A stretch of DNA of 64,000 bases from NCBI GenBank assembly GCA_030407315.1, contig JALQPE010000993.1, positions 1-64,000 of the forward strand. Reading direction: 5' to 3'. The stretch comes from Asparagopsis taxiformis (taxonomy: Eukaryota > Rhodophyta > Florideophyceae > Bonnemaisoniales > Bonnemaisoniaceae). The notes under the pieces were generated by a model. The model did no database searches and was not told where the DNA came from. It saw nothing but the letters and a program-made list of their open reading frames with translations. Below are positions 34,201 to 43,094 of the stretch, piece by piece. Positions within the stretch are counted from its first letter, which is position 1. Every line of letters begins with the position of its first letter. A program made the translations under genes and the position numbers.

Positions 34201-35388
34201 GAAATGACGCTCAAAGGCATTTGCCAAGACACTTTCGCTGCCATGCTTGTCGACCAAGCTAACAGCAGTTACTGACCCGTAACTCTTCACAATATTGCCA
34301 AAGTGTGATGAAAACGCGGTACGACTTGAGGTCAAGCTGCCGTCAAGTTCAGGAACGGGGCGAGCGATACCGTTGTTTTGGCGCCAAAAGACGGGGACGC
34401 TTCCACGAATGGTAAGAAATGAGGAGTATGCATGTTTGTTCTCACTGCGCCACACAACCTGCTCCGTTTCCACAAAGTTGGCGACATTTCCCAGTGCATC
34501 AACACCGCGTGTGATATAACGTGTACCCGCTCTGAAACGAGACCTTCGCGAAATGAGAGTGAGATAAAATTCTCCAGTGCCAGAAGGTAGGGCGTCAGTT
34601 TGGAAACGCATTATGTTGGTACCAACAAAGCCATAAATAGTTCGCAACAGCCAGTGATGGCAATTTTGAGGTAATGGGCGTGCCATTGGCCAACTCCACC
34701 AGAAGGAATTTCCTGGACGCGGTTTACGGCTGTCGGATTGTTCAAGACTTTGGGTGAGGTCGCGAGCGAGTGAATAATACAAATTACCGCCTTCCAAGAG
34801 TTTGGATACGGCTGCTGAAAAGTCTCTATCCTCCTTGGACTGCATCGTGGCGTGCAATTTGATGAGCTTGACGCGCGTAACTGCAAGCACAGGGCCTGAT
34901 GGAAGGTCACCGGCGCGGCGAACTTGCGAAACCAGAACAGCGAAGACGGCGGAATGCAAGCGGAGCATACCGAGGAATCCGGCGGCGGCCTCCACGGGTA
35001 CGGCAGACATCTGAGCGGCATTGAAGCCTGCTTGTTCTGGAGACGATGCCTCGTACGGAACGGGAAAGGTCTGGTGACGAGGGTCATCAGCAAAGGGGAT
35101 CACGAGGTATTTTTCGCTCGAGGCATCGGCAGTTGTGGTGGAGGATGGACGGGAGGAGGAGGGTCGTGGGGGAGTGGGTAGATCAAAATCGATGAGATTG
35201 GGAGGGGATTGTTCTGCGGATGCGGCGGTTGCAACGGAGAGAGCTCGCGTGTGAACGAAATTGGTCGCATCGATGAGAGCGTTGCGGTCGGATGGGTCCC
35301 TACTGCGCAAGGCAAAAGTGATGTCATGCAGAACGAGGCGGTCGGGCAGAAGAAGCACGCGCAATGCACGTGGTGTGACGGAGGTCAT
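31231..35388 (-). CDS. SAC-domain phosphoinositide phosphatase, synaptojanin-like
   Basis: A 1,385-residue protein from the methionine of MTSVTPRALRVLL (a longer frame to 35535 exists but is unlikely). Residues about 130-560 form a SAC domain with the catalytic CX5R(T/S) signature in RVNCVDCLDRTNVVQ near residue 468. SAC enzymes remove phosphates from phosphatidylinositol phosphates on endosomal, Golgi or ER membranes. A PH/GRAM-like stretch follows at about 650-730. Residues about 740-960 keep the outline of an inositol 5-phosphatase fold (SYGGAVAVALQAYGTPLCFV) but lack its catalytic boxes: GCQLDG stands where NSHL is normal and there is no GDLNYR. The C-terminal 350 residues are serine-rich and disordered, ending in DDSWGDFEVAPK, which resembles clathrin-adaptor ear-binding motifs. 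Intronless. Order resembles synaptojanin/Inp51-53. Confidence 0.9.
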   Translation of the reverse strand: MTSVTPRALRVLLLPDRLVLHDITFALRSRDPSDRNALIDATNFVHTRALSVATAASAEQSPPNLIDFDLPTPPRPSSSRPSSTTTADASSEKYLVIPFADDPRHQTFPVPYEASSPEQAGFNAAQMSAVPVEAAAGFLGMLRLHSAVFAVLVSQVRRAGDLPSGPVLAVTRVKLIKLHATMQSKEDRDFSAAVSKLLEGGNLYYSLARDLTQSLEQSDSRKPRPGNSFWWSWPMARPLPQNCHHWLLRTIYGFVGTNIMRFQTDALPSGTGEFYLTLISRRSRFRAGTRYITRGVDALGNVANFVETEQVVWRSENKHAYSSFLTIRGSVPVFWRQNNGIARPVPELDGSLTSSRTAFSSHFGNIVKSYGSVTAVSLVDKHGSESVLANAFERHFDLDLRQSESKYSTKLVAFDFHKHCAGKEYERGLTLLLSRLQEDIDHYGIFAASGDRHSTDIQQKGVFRVNCVDCLDRTNVVQSMIARVVLNMQLKAVFFEELKNPNSALLRLYGESEDRFKHVWGDNADAVSKQYSGTGALKTDFTRTGKRSTTGVIGDGMKSVMRMYYKNFIDEGRQEVIDILCGNAIIRPPLSFSSGRQQPGITASTSNGDTGKGRRNGNAASGETSLWYSFESLRINAGGDKQAVSIELRDDAMLVTTPEGVRLEYPRELLASWGRIEEGKVSDRKSPARLRLTYFPSQSAPATTSPLDLLFKGGSPARENFLRALISWSKLRETSVLTKQNIRVRTLAALNVGEHYMADWELQKLGPRAKNELVALIVPEGNAITRSWGLAAVPIDIDESDYKLISACAYSDRGPAIAILASKDLAPQIMNVSESVSKGSSSFSYGGAVAVALQAYGTPLCFVGCQLDGAVDVYRALSALKPGRSGYDITTQFHYLAVAGLMGNMSWPCIRSDIPRSPRLLQWAQLADDSVCYSLANGLSIMKTTFPNWRCDEKLTAESWRSDSLSAQQRESKVFIELSDCSIDGRLAPRLPDNLAQCIVTISELHGEEIRTPPNVDRNTQLSSLIVLDSEYSSSDGIASRQVPRTSEIVEWRDPLRLVMIPSDPKEIFESYIIGQVIIPTALADAVAAGHFVIPIALGQKKTSAFNVPCRMGGVSTGRIYGKIGVEVDYSGTMQHSEAVSSRGSRDVASGSYSRHVQASRSDRQMRSDHIEASFAGSNSAGERSSSLTGFGASPYLPTPSRDEVAEKLEAARKKGSKQIKSVVNRLSSLLNQPSPSSGFPTPNVTGRQYRSTAEGYSASGYGRSVESSGLDSISGEGMVERQNSPHHVALEVSDDADVGPFQSGGGVASEVPSGQDVLLNGLSFEKKRAASGAPSRSIPKYAQESDTDLLLVGLQGEKRSHRQPVASGAHGDDDSWGDFEVAPK

Positions 35389-35534
35389 GAAAGGCAATTG
35401 GGGAATGATCGAGTCGAAGCGGGTGAGAGTTTGCGGGGGGAAGGAGCGATGTGGCAACGTATGTAAGTGTGTGTCTGAAATGAATTGGCCATTGCTGGCT
35501 TGAAATTTTTTTATTTGTGTACAACGCGCTCCCA

Positions 35535-36497
35535 TTACTTGTCTCTCCCGAAGGCCAAGTAGTACACAACTCCGACCAGTCCCGCGCCGCCCACAATATT
35601 TCCAAGAGTAACTGGCAATAGATTGCCGAGCAGGAACGCCTTGATCGATACCTCAGCGCCGAGCGCCTTACCCATTGGAATCAAAAACATGTTGGCAATC
35701 GAATGATCGAATCCCATGGCCACAAACGCAGATACTGGCAACCACAGTGCCACAAATTTGCTCACGAAATCGCTCGCAGCAACACTCATGTACACTGCGA
35801 GGCACACCAGCCAATTGCATGCCACCCCTCTAGCGAATGCCGTCATGAATGGAATGCTCGTCTTCAACGTCGCAATGCCCATCGCGGCCGCCACGCTCGG
35901 CCCGCTGAGACTGGCCGTTGCGATCGCCAACCATACAACCAACAGACTTCCCACAAAGTTACCAATATAGCTCCAGAACCAATTGCGCATCATGTCCTTG
36001 AAGGTCGCCTTCTTTTTCAGAAATGCTGTCGTAATCAGTGCTGTGTTGCCGGTGAAAAGCTCGCCTCCAGTTGTTACCACCATTGTCAAGCCGAATGGCA
36101 GTCCAAAAGCTCCGAAAATAATCTTCTGTAGGCCAGGGCTGGCGGCTTTTACTGCCGGAACTGCACCACCAACAGTGAGAGCGAGCAAAGCGCCGAGAGC
36201 GATGTACGCACCGGCCACAATTCCCAGTAGTAACACTTTAGCGGCCGGTTGCGATGCTTTCATGGCACCCAATGAGACGGCGGCATTGAAAGCTCCAGCG
36301 GGAGGCTTGAGTTGTACTGGTGGCATGACCACATCCGTTGGTGTAGTATCACATGTTATGACGGAGGAGCGTTTAGCGCTTTGACGAGACGGTGCCGCAA
36401 CTGGCACCGAGCTGAATGTGCTCGATCTGAGCGAAATGTAGTTGTTACGAGCAGCACCAGGGCGCAGGGAAGCTGGTTGAATAAATGCAAACGACAT
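35535..36497 (-). CDS. Formate/nitrite channel (FNT family), plastid-targeted
   Basis: A 320-residue polytopic protein of the FNT family, which carries nitrite, formate or similar small anions. In algae the NAR1 members import nitrite into plastids for nitrite reductase. The first ~50 residues (MSFAFIQPA, serine/arginine-rich, ending near SSVITC) look like a plastid transit peptide with a phenylalanine close to the start. Six membrane helices follow. The FNT signature GELFTGNTALITTAFL lies near residue 145, and a second conserved helix contains GNLLPVTLGNIVGGAG near residue 290. Length fits the family after removal of the transit peptide. It lies 146 bp downstream of the SAC gene start, on the same strand. 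Nitrite is the favoured substrate by analogy, not by direct evidence. Confidence 0.9.
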   Translation of the reverse strand: MSFAFIQPASLRPGAARNNYISLRSSTFSSVPVAAPSRQSAKRSSVITCDTTPTDVVMPPVQLKPPAGAFNAAVSLGAMKASQPAAKVLLLGIVAGAYIALGALLALTVGGAVPAVKAASPGLQKIIFGAFGLPFGLTMVVTTGGELFTGNTALITTAFLKKKATFKDMMRNWFWSYIGNFVGSLLVVWLAIATASLSGPSVAAAMGIATLKTSIPFMTAFARGVACNWLVCLAVYMSVAASDFVSKFVALWLPVSAFVAMGFDHSIANMFLIPMGKALGAEVSIKAFLLGNLLPVTLGNIVGGAGLVGVVYYLAFGRDK

Positions 36498-36560
36498 GAT
36501 TGCGAGGAGAGTACGAGATTCTAGGGAGGCAGTGAGAGGTTTAAAGCAAATTGCGCCATG

Positions 36561-36570
36561 GGTTTTATAT
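36561..36570 (-). promoter_or_regulatory. Candidate TATA box of the FNT gene
   Basis: The minus strand reads ATATAAAACC about 65 bp upstream of the start codon at 36497. Confidence 0.5.
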
Positions 36571-37757
36571 CGGATTGATTGCGTTTTAGAGGCACCCAGT
36601 TTCGCAAGCGGGCGCTAGTCTGCAGGCCACACGTGCGGAGATCACTGCTTAGCTCGCAATTATTTCAAAATGTTTTGACGCATATAGTTCTACTGTCTGA
36701 TGCAACCCGTATCGTATCTGCGCATTCTATTGTTTCTATGCGACAGCAATCTATAAGACAGACAACATAGTTATCACGAGAGCCTCGGGAAGAGTGAGCC
36801 CCATTCTGTTTATGCGCAACCTATTACTAAGTCTGACGTCTATGTCGTGAAATCACATTCTATCCGATACAACTCACAAAACAGTTGGACAGAGATCAAT
36901 GTTAGTTTGCGAAATATCGGCATGTCTCGCGTGGCTCAGACTGACGTGCGTTTTCCTCAACTCGACCCGGGGAGTTAATAGTGGGCCTATGTCTTTAAGA
37001 CTGGAGCAGCACAATGGCTGTTGATCCTCATAGCCGTAAACGTGATCATCTTGATGAGTATTACTTACCGTCAACGCATTCAGTCCATAACTTTTCAATC
37101 CATGATTAGAAGCTCTGCGAAACGTCATGGCTCCGGCTCTGCCATCTCCGCCAAACAAACGTACTCGACCAGAGGATTTGACCGCTAGGGCCCGCACTTT
37201 CTGCTCATGTATCCGGGGACTTTCGCCCAGAGTAGGACGCTGGCGCGTCCTTAATGTGCTGTAGAGAAGCTCCCGCGAACGGGCTTCCCAGTGTGTTCAA
37301 CTCCGAGATGACTGCTTTCCCGAGTCTGCCCGGAATTGACGGAGGAGGGCGCCCATCAGGCCTTTTTATAGTGCAGGAACCAAGTCGCTCGGCGAGGAAG
37401 CCATCACCGACAGCGCTATTCGTTCCCTCTGACACGGCCACAACTTTCGCGCGGGCGGCGGCGCGGATTTGCTACCTGTCGTACTACTATTCGCCATATT
37501 TCAAAACTATTTTTGAAATTGGAAAAATATTCCATAAAGTGCCCCATGCTATCTTTTATATCCAAACCTTCCATTGCTGTTCTGCTCGCTTCGCCAGGCG
37601 GCTGTCTAGCTCGTCAATAGTGTTTAACAATCCGCTCACAACTTGTTTTGCTCATGTCGTCACCGTGAACATCGTTAAACGCTGCTTGCAGAGAAAGAAC
37701 GCTGCTTCTCTTCAATTGACACTTTGCCCAAGTCGACCGACATCCTTGTTTCGAAAT
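36571..37757. other. 1.2-kb region between FNT and UBAC2 genes
   Basis: No established gene. On the minus strand a strong TATA-like box at 37361-37370 is followed by a possible 3' splice site (TTCTCTACAG near 37263). A short open frame (GRVRLFGGDGRAGAMTFRR) then ends in a GTAAGT donor near 37068. These could be pieces of an intron-containing or non-coding transcript, but I cannot assemble a convincing product. The in-frame extension of UBAC2 upstream of 37758 (back to 37254) is probably not translated. Confidence 0.35.
37361..37370 (-). promoter_or_regulatory. TATA-like box without an assigned gene
   Basis: The minus strand reads TATAAAAAGG. It is the best TATA match in this part of the window, yet no clear coding sequence follows within a normal distance. 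Confidence 0.4.
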
Positions 37758-38639
37758 ATGCTCAACGCCGGCCAGTCCGGCTTTATGCATGCTCCGGTAT
37801 CCAAAGTTACTATTGTTTTGGTTGTTCTCTCGACTGTTTTCGGCTCAATTATCGGCTCACAAGCGCGGCTCAATCTACAAGTCTCCAAGATTACTTCCAA
37901 CACAGAATTATGGCGTCTATTTACCCATCACTTTATCTTTACGACACCAGGGGAACTTTTGTTCGGAATTGTTCTCCTATACTTTTTCCGACAATTCGAG
38001 AGGCAGATGGGATCTGCAAAGTTTGCTGCCTGCACAATAATCACAACCTCAACCTACACTTTGCTCCTTTTCTTACTAGGCCTTGTCATTGACTCGGTTG
38101 TTCCTGCTTCAGGGCCCTATTCTGCCATTTTCGTTTCAATCGTACACTTCTTTTTTGACACTCCCAAGATCTACCATTTCCAACTGCTTGGTGCCATCGA
38201 ATTGTCCGACAAGTCGTTTGTCTACTTCCTTGCTCTCCAACTCGTTATTTCCTCTCAACCAAACTCTCTCTTCTCGTGTGCTGCTGCTATCCTTGCTGGG
38301 TTGTTTTATCGCATTCCCTTTGTACGCGACCGCGCTGATATTCCAGACCTAATTGCAGCACCGTTCTCTGCACACTTGTTACCATTATTGGGCACTACTC
38401 CGACAGTTTCCACAAGAACAAGGCATAGAAGGCGGCTCAATGGTACAGATCCGGCTGCTGTTGCCCTTGGAAGACAGGCTCCGCCTTTTGTTGTCCAAGA
38501 GGTCAGACCTGTATCTGAAGCTAATATCAACACTCTAGTATCGATGGGGTTTTCGCGAGATGACGCTGTGTCGGCTTTGGAGAGAAGCCGGGACGACGTT
38601 CAGATAGCAACTGAACAACTACTGAGCGCAGTATCCTAA
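37758..38639 (+). CDS. UBAC2: UBAC2-like rhomboid pseudoprotease with UBA domain
   Basis: A 293-residue membrane protein of the rhomboid-like superfamily with a C-terminal ubiquitin-binding UBA domain. Residues about 15-215 hold several membrane helices. RLFTHHFIFTTPGELLFG followed by LYFFRQFERQMGS is typical of the Derlin/UBAC2 branch. The GxSG catalytic motif and catalytic histidine of active rhomboid proteases are not seen. The last 45 residues (NINTLVSMGFSRDDAVSAL) are a canonical UBA with the MGF loop. In animals UBAC2 sits in the ER membrane and takes part in ER-associated degradation and lipid-droplet control. The start is the methionine of MLNAGQSGF. The longer upstream frame gives a low-complexity leader. 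The length is somewhat below the ~340 residues of the human protein. Confidence 0.88.
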   Translation: MLNAGQSGFMHAPVSKVTIVLVVLSTVFGSIIGSQARLNLQVSKITSNTELWRLFTHHFIFTTPGELLFGIVLLYFFRQFERQMGSAKFAACTIITTSTYTLLLFLLGLVIDSVVPASGPYSAIFVSIVHFFFDTPKIYHFQLLGAIELSDKSFVYFLALQLVISSQPNSLFSCAAAILAGLFYRIPFVRDRADIPDLIAAPFSAHLLPLLGTTPTVSTRTRHRRRLNGTDPAAVALGRQAPPFVVQEVRPVSEANINTLVSMGFSRDDAVSALERSRDDVQIATEQLLSAVS

Positions 38640-38783
38640 CATGGCCAACATTTCTCAACCTGAGAATGTAGCGTTTTGCACCATACTAATGTTTATCAAA
38701 ATGAGAGTAGCAGCACGTTGATGCCAATGATTTACACAGTAGATAGCAGCATCAAATCGAAAGTACACTGTTGTGATAGATAG

Positions 38784-39086
38784 CTACCTGCTATGGTCCC
38801 TAGGATTTGTTGTGGGAATGCCAGATTTGGCCACACCTTCGAGCATGCGAGAGAGGTCAGAATCTTGCGGAATCGGCAAAGCACCAATTCTGTCCGGAAC
38901 GTCTGCCGGACGCGAAAGGGTTGGCAGTTGACTCGTTTGCGCAGTAGCAGATGTTTTGCTATTAGTATGTTGCGGAATTGTGGCTGCATTAATTCCATCA
39001 CCTCTAGATATCATCAACACAACCGCGGCAAAAAGCGCCACACCTGGTGGAGGAGCAGCGAATGCCGGTTTGTTTGTGTTGGTCAT
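38784..39086 (-). CDS. Small hypothetical protein with one membrane segment
   Basis: A 100-residue frame starting MTNTNKPAFAAPPPG, with a hydrophobic segment (VALFAAVVLMI) at about residues 15-26 and a polar, threonine-rich remainder. The AFAAP near the start resembles the phenylalanine motif of red-algal plastid leaders, but this is weak. A longer start at 39206 adds 40 residues. Not recognised. It converges on the UBAC2 gene with about 145 bp between stops. It may be real because it fills an otherwise empty slot in the gene-dense island, but coding evidence is modest. Confidence 0.4.
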   Translation of the reverse strand: MTNTNKPAFAAPPPGVALFAAVVLMISRGDGINAATIPQHTNSKTSATAQTSQLPTLSRPADVPDRIGALPIPQDSDLSRMLEGVAKSGIPTTNPRDHSR

Positions 39087-39498
39087 TCTTTCGCTTTTGC
39101 AGTGTTGAGGTCGTCTGTTGCGATGGGAATAAAGTGGTTTTGAAAGAGAAATGGGCGGAGATGAGGGGAAGAATAATTGGCTGCGTTGTGGGGTTTGGAA
39201 TTTCAAGCGGGCGGGGGCACTGAATTTGTTGAGATTTGGAGGACTTTTGCGCCAAGAAAAAATTTGTCGACACGCTTGTGATTCGCATTGTGTTTACAAC
39301 TATGATTCGCCGTCGAACAACTTTCCCCAAGTAGATACCGAGATGTATCCGCGATGTACGCAAAGTTGTACGGGTGATGAAAGTCCTTTACATTTTGACA
39401 AGCTCTATGATACTGCAATACTTGGCATGAACGAAACACGACGTGAAGTAATGGCTGATTTACACACAAGCTCGAGCGGCAGTGTCTAGCAGAATAAA

Positions 39499-39816
39499 TC
39501 AATCATCATCTTCGTCTTCTTTAGCTGGTAGTCGTGCTTTGACTTCCTCCCAAGATTTCTACGCCACGTGATCGCATTGAGAGAAACAGATCGTCAGTAT
39601 CTAGTTTAATTGGAGCGAATGGTTGGCAATTCGAGCACATACCCCTTTGTTGATAGACTTCCACAGCGAATCTGTGCTATTGAAATAGAAATTGGTTGCG
39701 GCATAGCTGCCGATCACGCAGGCAGTGACATAGACGGAAGTCTTCTTCATCAGGACATTATAGAGCGTCGCACGGACGGACGCCATGCCGGACATGGAGG
39801 CTTCGCGGGACGCCAT
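39499..39816 (-). CDS. QCR9: Cytochrome bc1 complex subunit 9 (QCR9/UQCR10), one intron
   Basis: A small subunit of mitochondrial complex III, which anchors near the Rieske protein in the inner membrane. Exon 1 is 39643-39816 and exon 2 is 39499-39558 (minus strand), separated by an 84-nt intron with GTATGT donor and TAG acceptor. The joined frame gives 77 residues. LYNVLMKKTSVYVTACVIG matches the N-terminal helix of the family (human LYSLLFRRTS), and INKG joined across the intron to KSWEEVKARL matches the conserved N-[KE]-G-K-x-W box. An acidic tail EDEDDD ends the protein, as in yeast. Family members have about 60-66 residues, so initiation at the third methionine (MASVRATLYN) would also fit. 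Unspliced translation would lose the conserved C-terminus. Confidence 0.87.
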
Positions 39817-40051
39817 TGTTGTAGTGAGTGATAGCGGAAGGAACGGTTCGGCTGCGCAGGAGAGCGGAAGGCGAGTGTAACTGGACGTGCACTGGCAGCT
39901 GGAAAATCAATAATTTGTAGCGAAAAAAAAAAGTTTTATTGGACGTTTCAGGTTGACGGTTCTCTTGTGTTTGAAAACATTTATGCCGCATTCACGTCAA
40001 AGTGCATCGGCCTTGGCGCGATTAAATATACAGGGAAACGACAAACTATGC

Positions 40052-41143
40052 TCAACTGCTCGACACATAAGACAAAGCAATGTTGGAGCCAGCTGCAACT
40101 TGAGGTTTCTTTTGAGCATGAATTGTAGAACTATTTTCACTGTTAAACACCAAACGACCCAAGAAAATGGCCAGTTCGGCGTACAAGACGCCTCCCACAA
40201 CATCGGCGGCAAAATGATGTTGCAGATAAATTGCTGCCCACCAGACCACGAGCATGTATATCCATTGGAAAATGTTCATCCACCGATAGCGCAAACGCGG
40301 CCTGTATCGCGCCATGAGGTAGGGCCACGCGGCATGTAAAGAGGGCCAAGCGCCGAACACCACTTTGCCGCCTTCTGCGTACATCTTGTGATACATCTGC
40401 ATGGAGAACATCGTGTCGAGACGCGCGAGAACAGCGGGGTCGCCCTTCATAGAGTAGGTTGCTGGTGCGGTGCCATATTTAATAAAGTACCATGGGGGTG
40501 CGGTCGGAAACAGCAGATGAGTGCAAACGGCAACTAGATTCATAACTCCGAAGACGAAAAAGAACTGGAGCAATTTGTGGTGACGGGTGGTAATGAGCAT
40601 GGCCACAAGATAGAAGAGCGGGAGTAGCGGGTGTATGGTGTAGGGCACAGCGGCGAGAATGTCGAGAACGGGCGTGTCGCCATCATTTGCAAACCAAAAG
40701 ACGGAGTGGTTGAAGAATTGGTCGATCCATGGTAGGAAAGTTGTGTTAATGGTCGGCTTGACGGAGTCTGGAATGAGGGCCACGCCGGAAGTGAAGAGGA
40801 AGATCCAGCAGAATAGGGGGAGGAGGTAGAGGAGGTTAGAAAGCGGAAACGAGGGCGCTAGTTTGTAGAAGGAGCGTGCGGTGCGTGGGGAGGAAATAGC
40901 AAATTGATCGGTGATGGAGGAGACGAGGGCTTGCTCGACATCGGGCAGTTGCCAAGAATGGGTTCTGGAGTGGGTGGGGCTGTGGCTGGGGCTGGGGCGC
41001 CAAAACGAAAGGAGGGAGCGAAAGGGACGAAGGAAGAAGCGGGAAGGGGACGAGGGCAAGACGCGCATGGCAGTCGCGGGTGCGGTCGAGTCGGGCTGTA
41101 CGTCAGAGAGTGGTGGTAGTATGGGTACATCTGCGGATGGCAT
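40052..41143 (-). CDS. AUR1-like inositol phosphorylceramide synthase (PAP2 family)
   Basis: A 363-residue membrane enzyme of the PAP2_3/AUR1 group. This group transfers phosphoinositol from phosphatidylinositol to ceramide in the Golgi. Several membrane helices lie between residues about 105 and 345. The three family motifs are present: FPTAPPWY (about residue 212), GAWPSLHAAWPYL (about 275) and YLQHHFAADVVGG (about 320). The two histidines and the aspartate supply the usual HHD catalytic triad. The N-terminal ~100 residues are polar and poorly conserved. I start at MPSADVPILPP. The frame stays open to 41539 but the extra residues look non-coding. It is divergent from the glycerate kinase gene. 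A related PAP2 lipid phosphatase or transferase activity cannot be excluded. Confidence 0.85.
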   Translation of the reverse strand: MPSADVPILPPLSDVQPDSTAPATAMRVLPSSPSRFFLRPFRSLLSFWRPSPSHSPTHSRTHSWQLPDVEQALVSSITDQFAISSPRTARSFYKLAPSFPLSNLLYLLPLFCWIFLFTSGVALIPDSVKPTINTTFLPWIDQFFNHSVFWFANDGDTPVLDILAAVPYTIHPLLPLFYLVAMLITTRHHKLLQFFFVFGVMNLVAVCTHLLFPTAPPWYFIKYGTAPATYSMKGDPAVLARLDTMFSMQMYHKMYAEGGKVVFGAWPSLHAAWPYLMARYRPRLRYRWMNIFQWIYMLVVWWAAIYLQHHFAADVVGGVLYAELAIFLGRLVFNSENSSTIHAQKKPQVAAGSNIALSYVSSS

Positions 41144-41782
41144 TTGGCGAAAGGAGTGTTGGGTATGTGCTAAACGGGTAGAGTCACGAGTGGTGGCGGA
41201 GGCATAGCATGCGAAGACGAGTGTTGAAGTTGGAGTCGGCTGAGCGGAATAGTTTGCCGAGTTTATAGCCGTTTTTGGGGCGCGACAATCTGGCCAATCA
41301 CATTGAATGGAAGATATCCAGCAGTGCAAAGGTGTCGTAGTCGCAGCCGTTACAAAGTTGGCGTCGAGTTGAACTCGTCCACCGTTGCCGCCACGGTCAA
41401 CATATCTTGCACGCGTGAGATATTCACAATGCCATGACTCGACACGCCGGCCAATCAGTGCATCGATGCAACAGTTGAATGACTTTGCAGACTCAAGTCG
41501 CATCCCAAATCTCGCTCCCAGAATATAACTGAAATTCATTCACCTAAAATCGACCACACAACTTGCGTTTGTGGCTCACACTCGTCCAGATCTTTTTCCC
41601 ACTTACGTATAGTTCGCGCTATTACCCTCCCATTATCCCTTTCTCAGCGTTACACTTCCCCATTCCTCTTCTATTCACAAAACCTTCGCCTGCCCAACCA
41701 GCTTCTTCCGACCCCCGTCACATCTCGCCAATCTCCATTTCAGCTACTATAGCGCACATCTCGCATTTTTCAATACCCCACC
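41144..41782. other. Bidirectional promoter region, AUR1-like / GLYK
   Basis: About 640 bp between two divergent starts. It holds the TATA-like box at 41261 for the minus-strand gene, and a C/T-rich tract near 41580-41780 just before the plus-strand start. Confidence 0.5.
41261..41267 (-). promoter_or_regulatory. Candidate TATA box of the AUR1-like gene
   Basis: The minus strand reads TATAAAC about 118 bp upstream of the chosen start at 41143. It supports the shorter start, since a start at 41539 would place this box inside the coding region. Confidence 0.4.
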
Positions 41783-42982
41783 ATGAATGCCTTTATAAGC
41801 CCCATCTTCGTCTCCAACTCGACGACCACCTCAGCCGCACTCACACTTCACAGCCCCGTCCACTACCGCACTTCCTCATTCACAACCCCATTCAAAATGA
41901 CACCCGCCACCTGTCGTCCTCGATCTCCCAATTGCATCTCCATGCTCTCCGAGCAACTAACCGATGCTTCCCCACTGAGAAAGCTCCAGGTCGCAAAGCT
42001 TATTCAAGACGGACCAGTCTTTAAAGCTGCAAAGCTCGACCTCGGCACCGATGAGCCAGATGAAAATTCCACTCTTCAGACCTGGATGGATATGGCTCTA
42101 GTTCTAGAGAAGGCACTCGGTAATCAATCCAATGACGTCAGAGTGTATCAATACTACCTCCCGATTTTCTTCTGGATTCTCCGTGAGCTCAAAATCCATA
42201 AAGCCAACATGGCTCAAGCTGCCAAATCCGGCTGCGCTGAGAGCGCAAACCGCCCCTTCCTCCTCGGTTTCTCCTGTCCCCAAGGTGGTGGCAAGACAAC
42301 GATGACCACTTTTATGCAAAAGCTCCTCGGCCTTAAAGGTCACTCGGTTGAAATTGCAAGCTTGGATGACTTTTATGTTACCAATGCTGAGCAGAGAGAA
42401 ATTGCTGCAAAGTATCCAAACAACAGACTCATGCAGTATCGTGGCATGCCCGGCACTCAAGACCTCGATTTGCTCAACCAGACTCTTGATGCGCTACGAG
42501 GCTGCCGTGACATCAGCATTCCCCGCTATGACAAGACCGCCTTCCAGGGACGCGGCGACCGCGCCCCCCAGAGCAAGTGGAAGCACATCAAGGAGACTAC
42601 CGATGTCGTTCTGCTGGAAGGCTGGTGCATGGGCTTTGAGCCGGTGCAAGACGATTTACTCATTGATTCCGATCTAACTGTTGTCAATGAGGCGCTAAAA
42701 GACTTTATGAGCATGTACAAGAGACTGGATGGAATGCTCATCATTGAAATTTCTAACATGGACTGGGTGTACGGCTGGAGAATGCAGGCCGAACGTGCCA
42801 CTCGCGCAGCGGGACGACCAGGGCTTACTGATGAACAGGTAACCGACTTTGTTAGCCGCTTCATGCCTGCGTACAAGCAATACAGTACCCCTCTATACTG
42901 CCGCGCGACTCCTCTCATCCCCAAGCACGAGCTCCACATTGAAATTGATGAAGAGCGACGACCGGTTCATAAGAGATCATGA
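41783..42982 (+). CDS. GLYK: D-glycerate 3-kinase, plastid-targeted
   Basis: A 399-residue protein catalysing ATP-dependent conversion of D-glycerate to 3-phosphoglycerate, the last step of photorespiration, in the plastid stroma. The first ~50 residues (MNAFISPIFVSNS, rich in serine and threonine) look like a transit peptide. The P-loop GFSCPQGGGKTT lies near residue 162. It is followed by the GLYK-specific SLDDFYVT, YRGMPGTQDLDLL, IPRYDKTAFQGRGDR and VVLLEGWCMGF boxes, the last corresponding to Walker B. Near the C-terminus FVSRFMPAYKQY is also family-typical. Length matches plant GLYK precursors (about 450 residues) apart from a shorter N-terminus. It converges on the methyltransferase gene with 112 bp between stops. 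Intronless. Confidence 0.95.
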   Translation: MNAFISPIFVSNSTTTSAALTLHSPVHYRTSSFTTPFKMTPATCRPRSPNCISMLSEQLTDASPLRKLQVAKLIQDGPVFKAAKLDLGTDEPDENSTLQTWMDMALVLEKALGNQSNDVRVYQYYLPIFFWILRELKIHKANMAQAAKSGCAESANRPFLLGFSCPQGGGKTTMTTFMQKLLGLKGHSVEIASLDDFYVTNAEQREIAAKYPNNRLMQYRGMPGTQDLDLLNQTLDALRGCRDISIPRYDKTAFQGRGDRAPQSKWKHIKETTDVVLLEGWCMGFEPVQDDLLIDSDLTVVNEALKDFMSMYKRLDGMLIIEISNMDWVYGWRMQAERATRAAGRPGLTDEQVTDFVSRFMPAYKQYSTPLYCRATPLIPKHELHIEIDEERRPVHKRS

Positions 42983-43094
42983 GCATACCCATCGTAATAA
43001 TTTCTTCAAGACGTACAAACAGCTCGCGTTGAGTAACGTGATGTTATCTATATAGTTTCAGTTTTGACTGTACGCAACTTTCAGAGGGTAAACA

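Noticed and set aside
37254..37757. In-frame N-terminal extension of the UBAC2-like protein
   Set aside because: The added 168 residues are of low quality and absent from the family. MLNAGQSGF gives a normal start before the first membrane helix.
39151..39489. A 112-codon plus-strand frame opposite the small hypothetical gene
   Set aside because: No recognisable motif, and it lies in the space between genes with better support on the minus strand.
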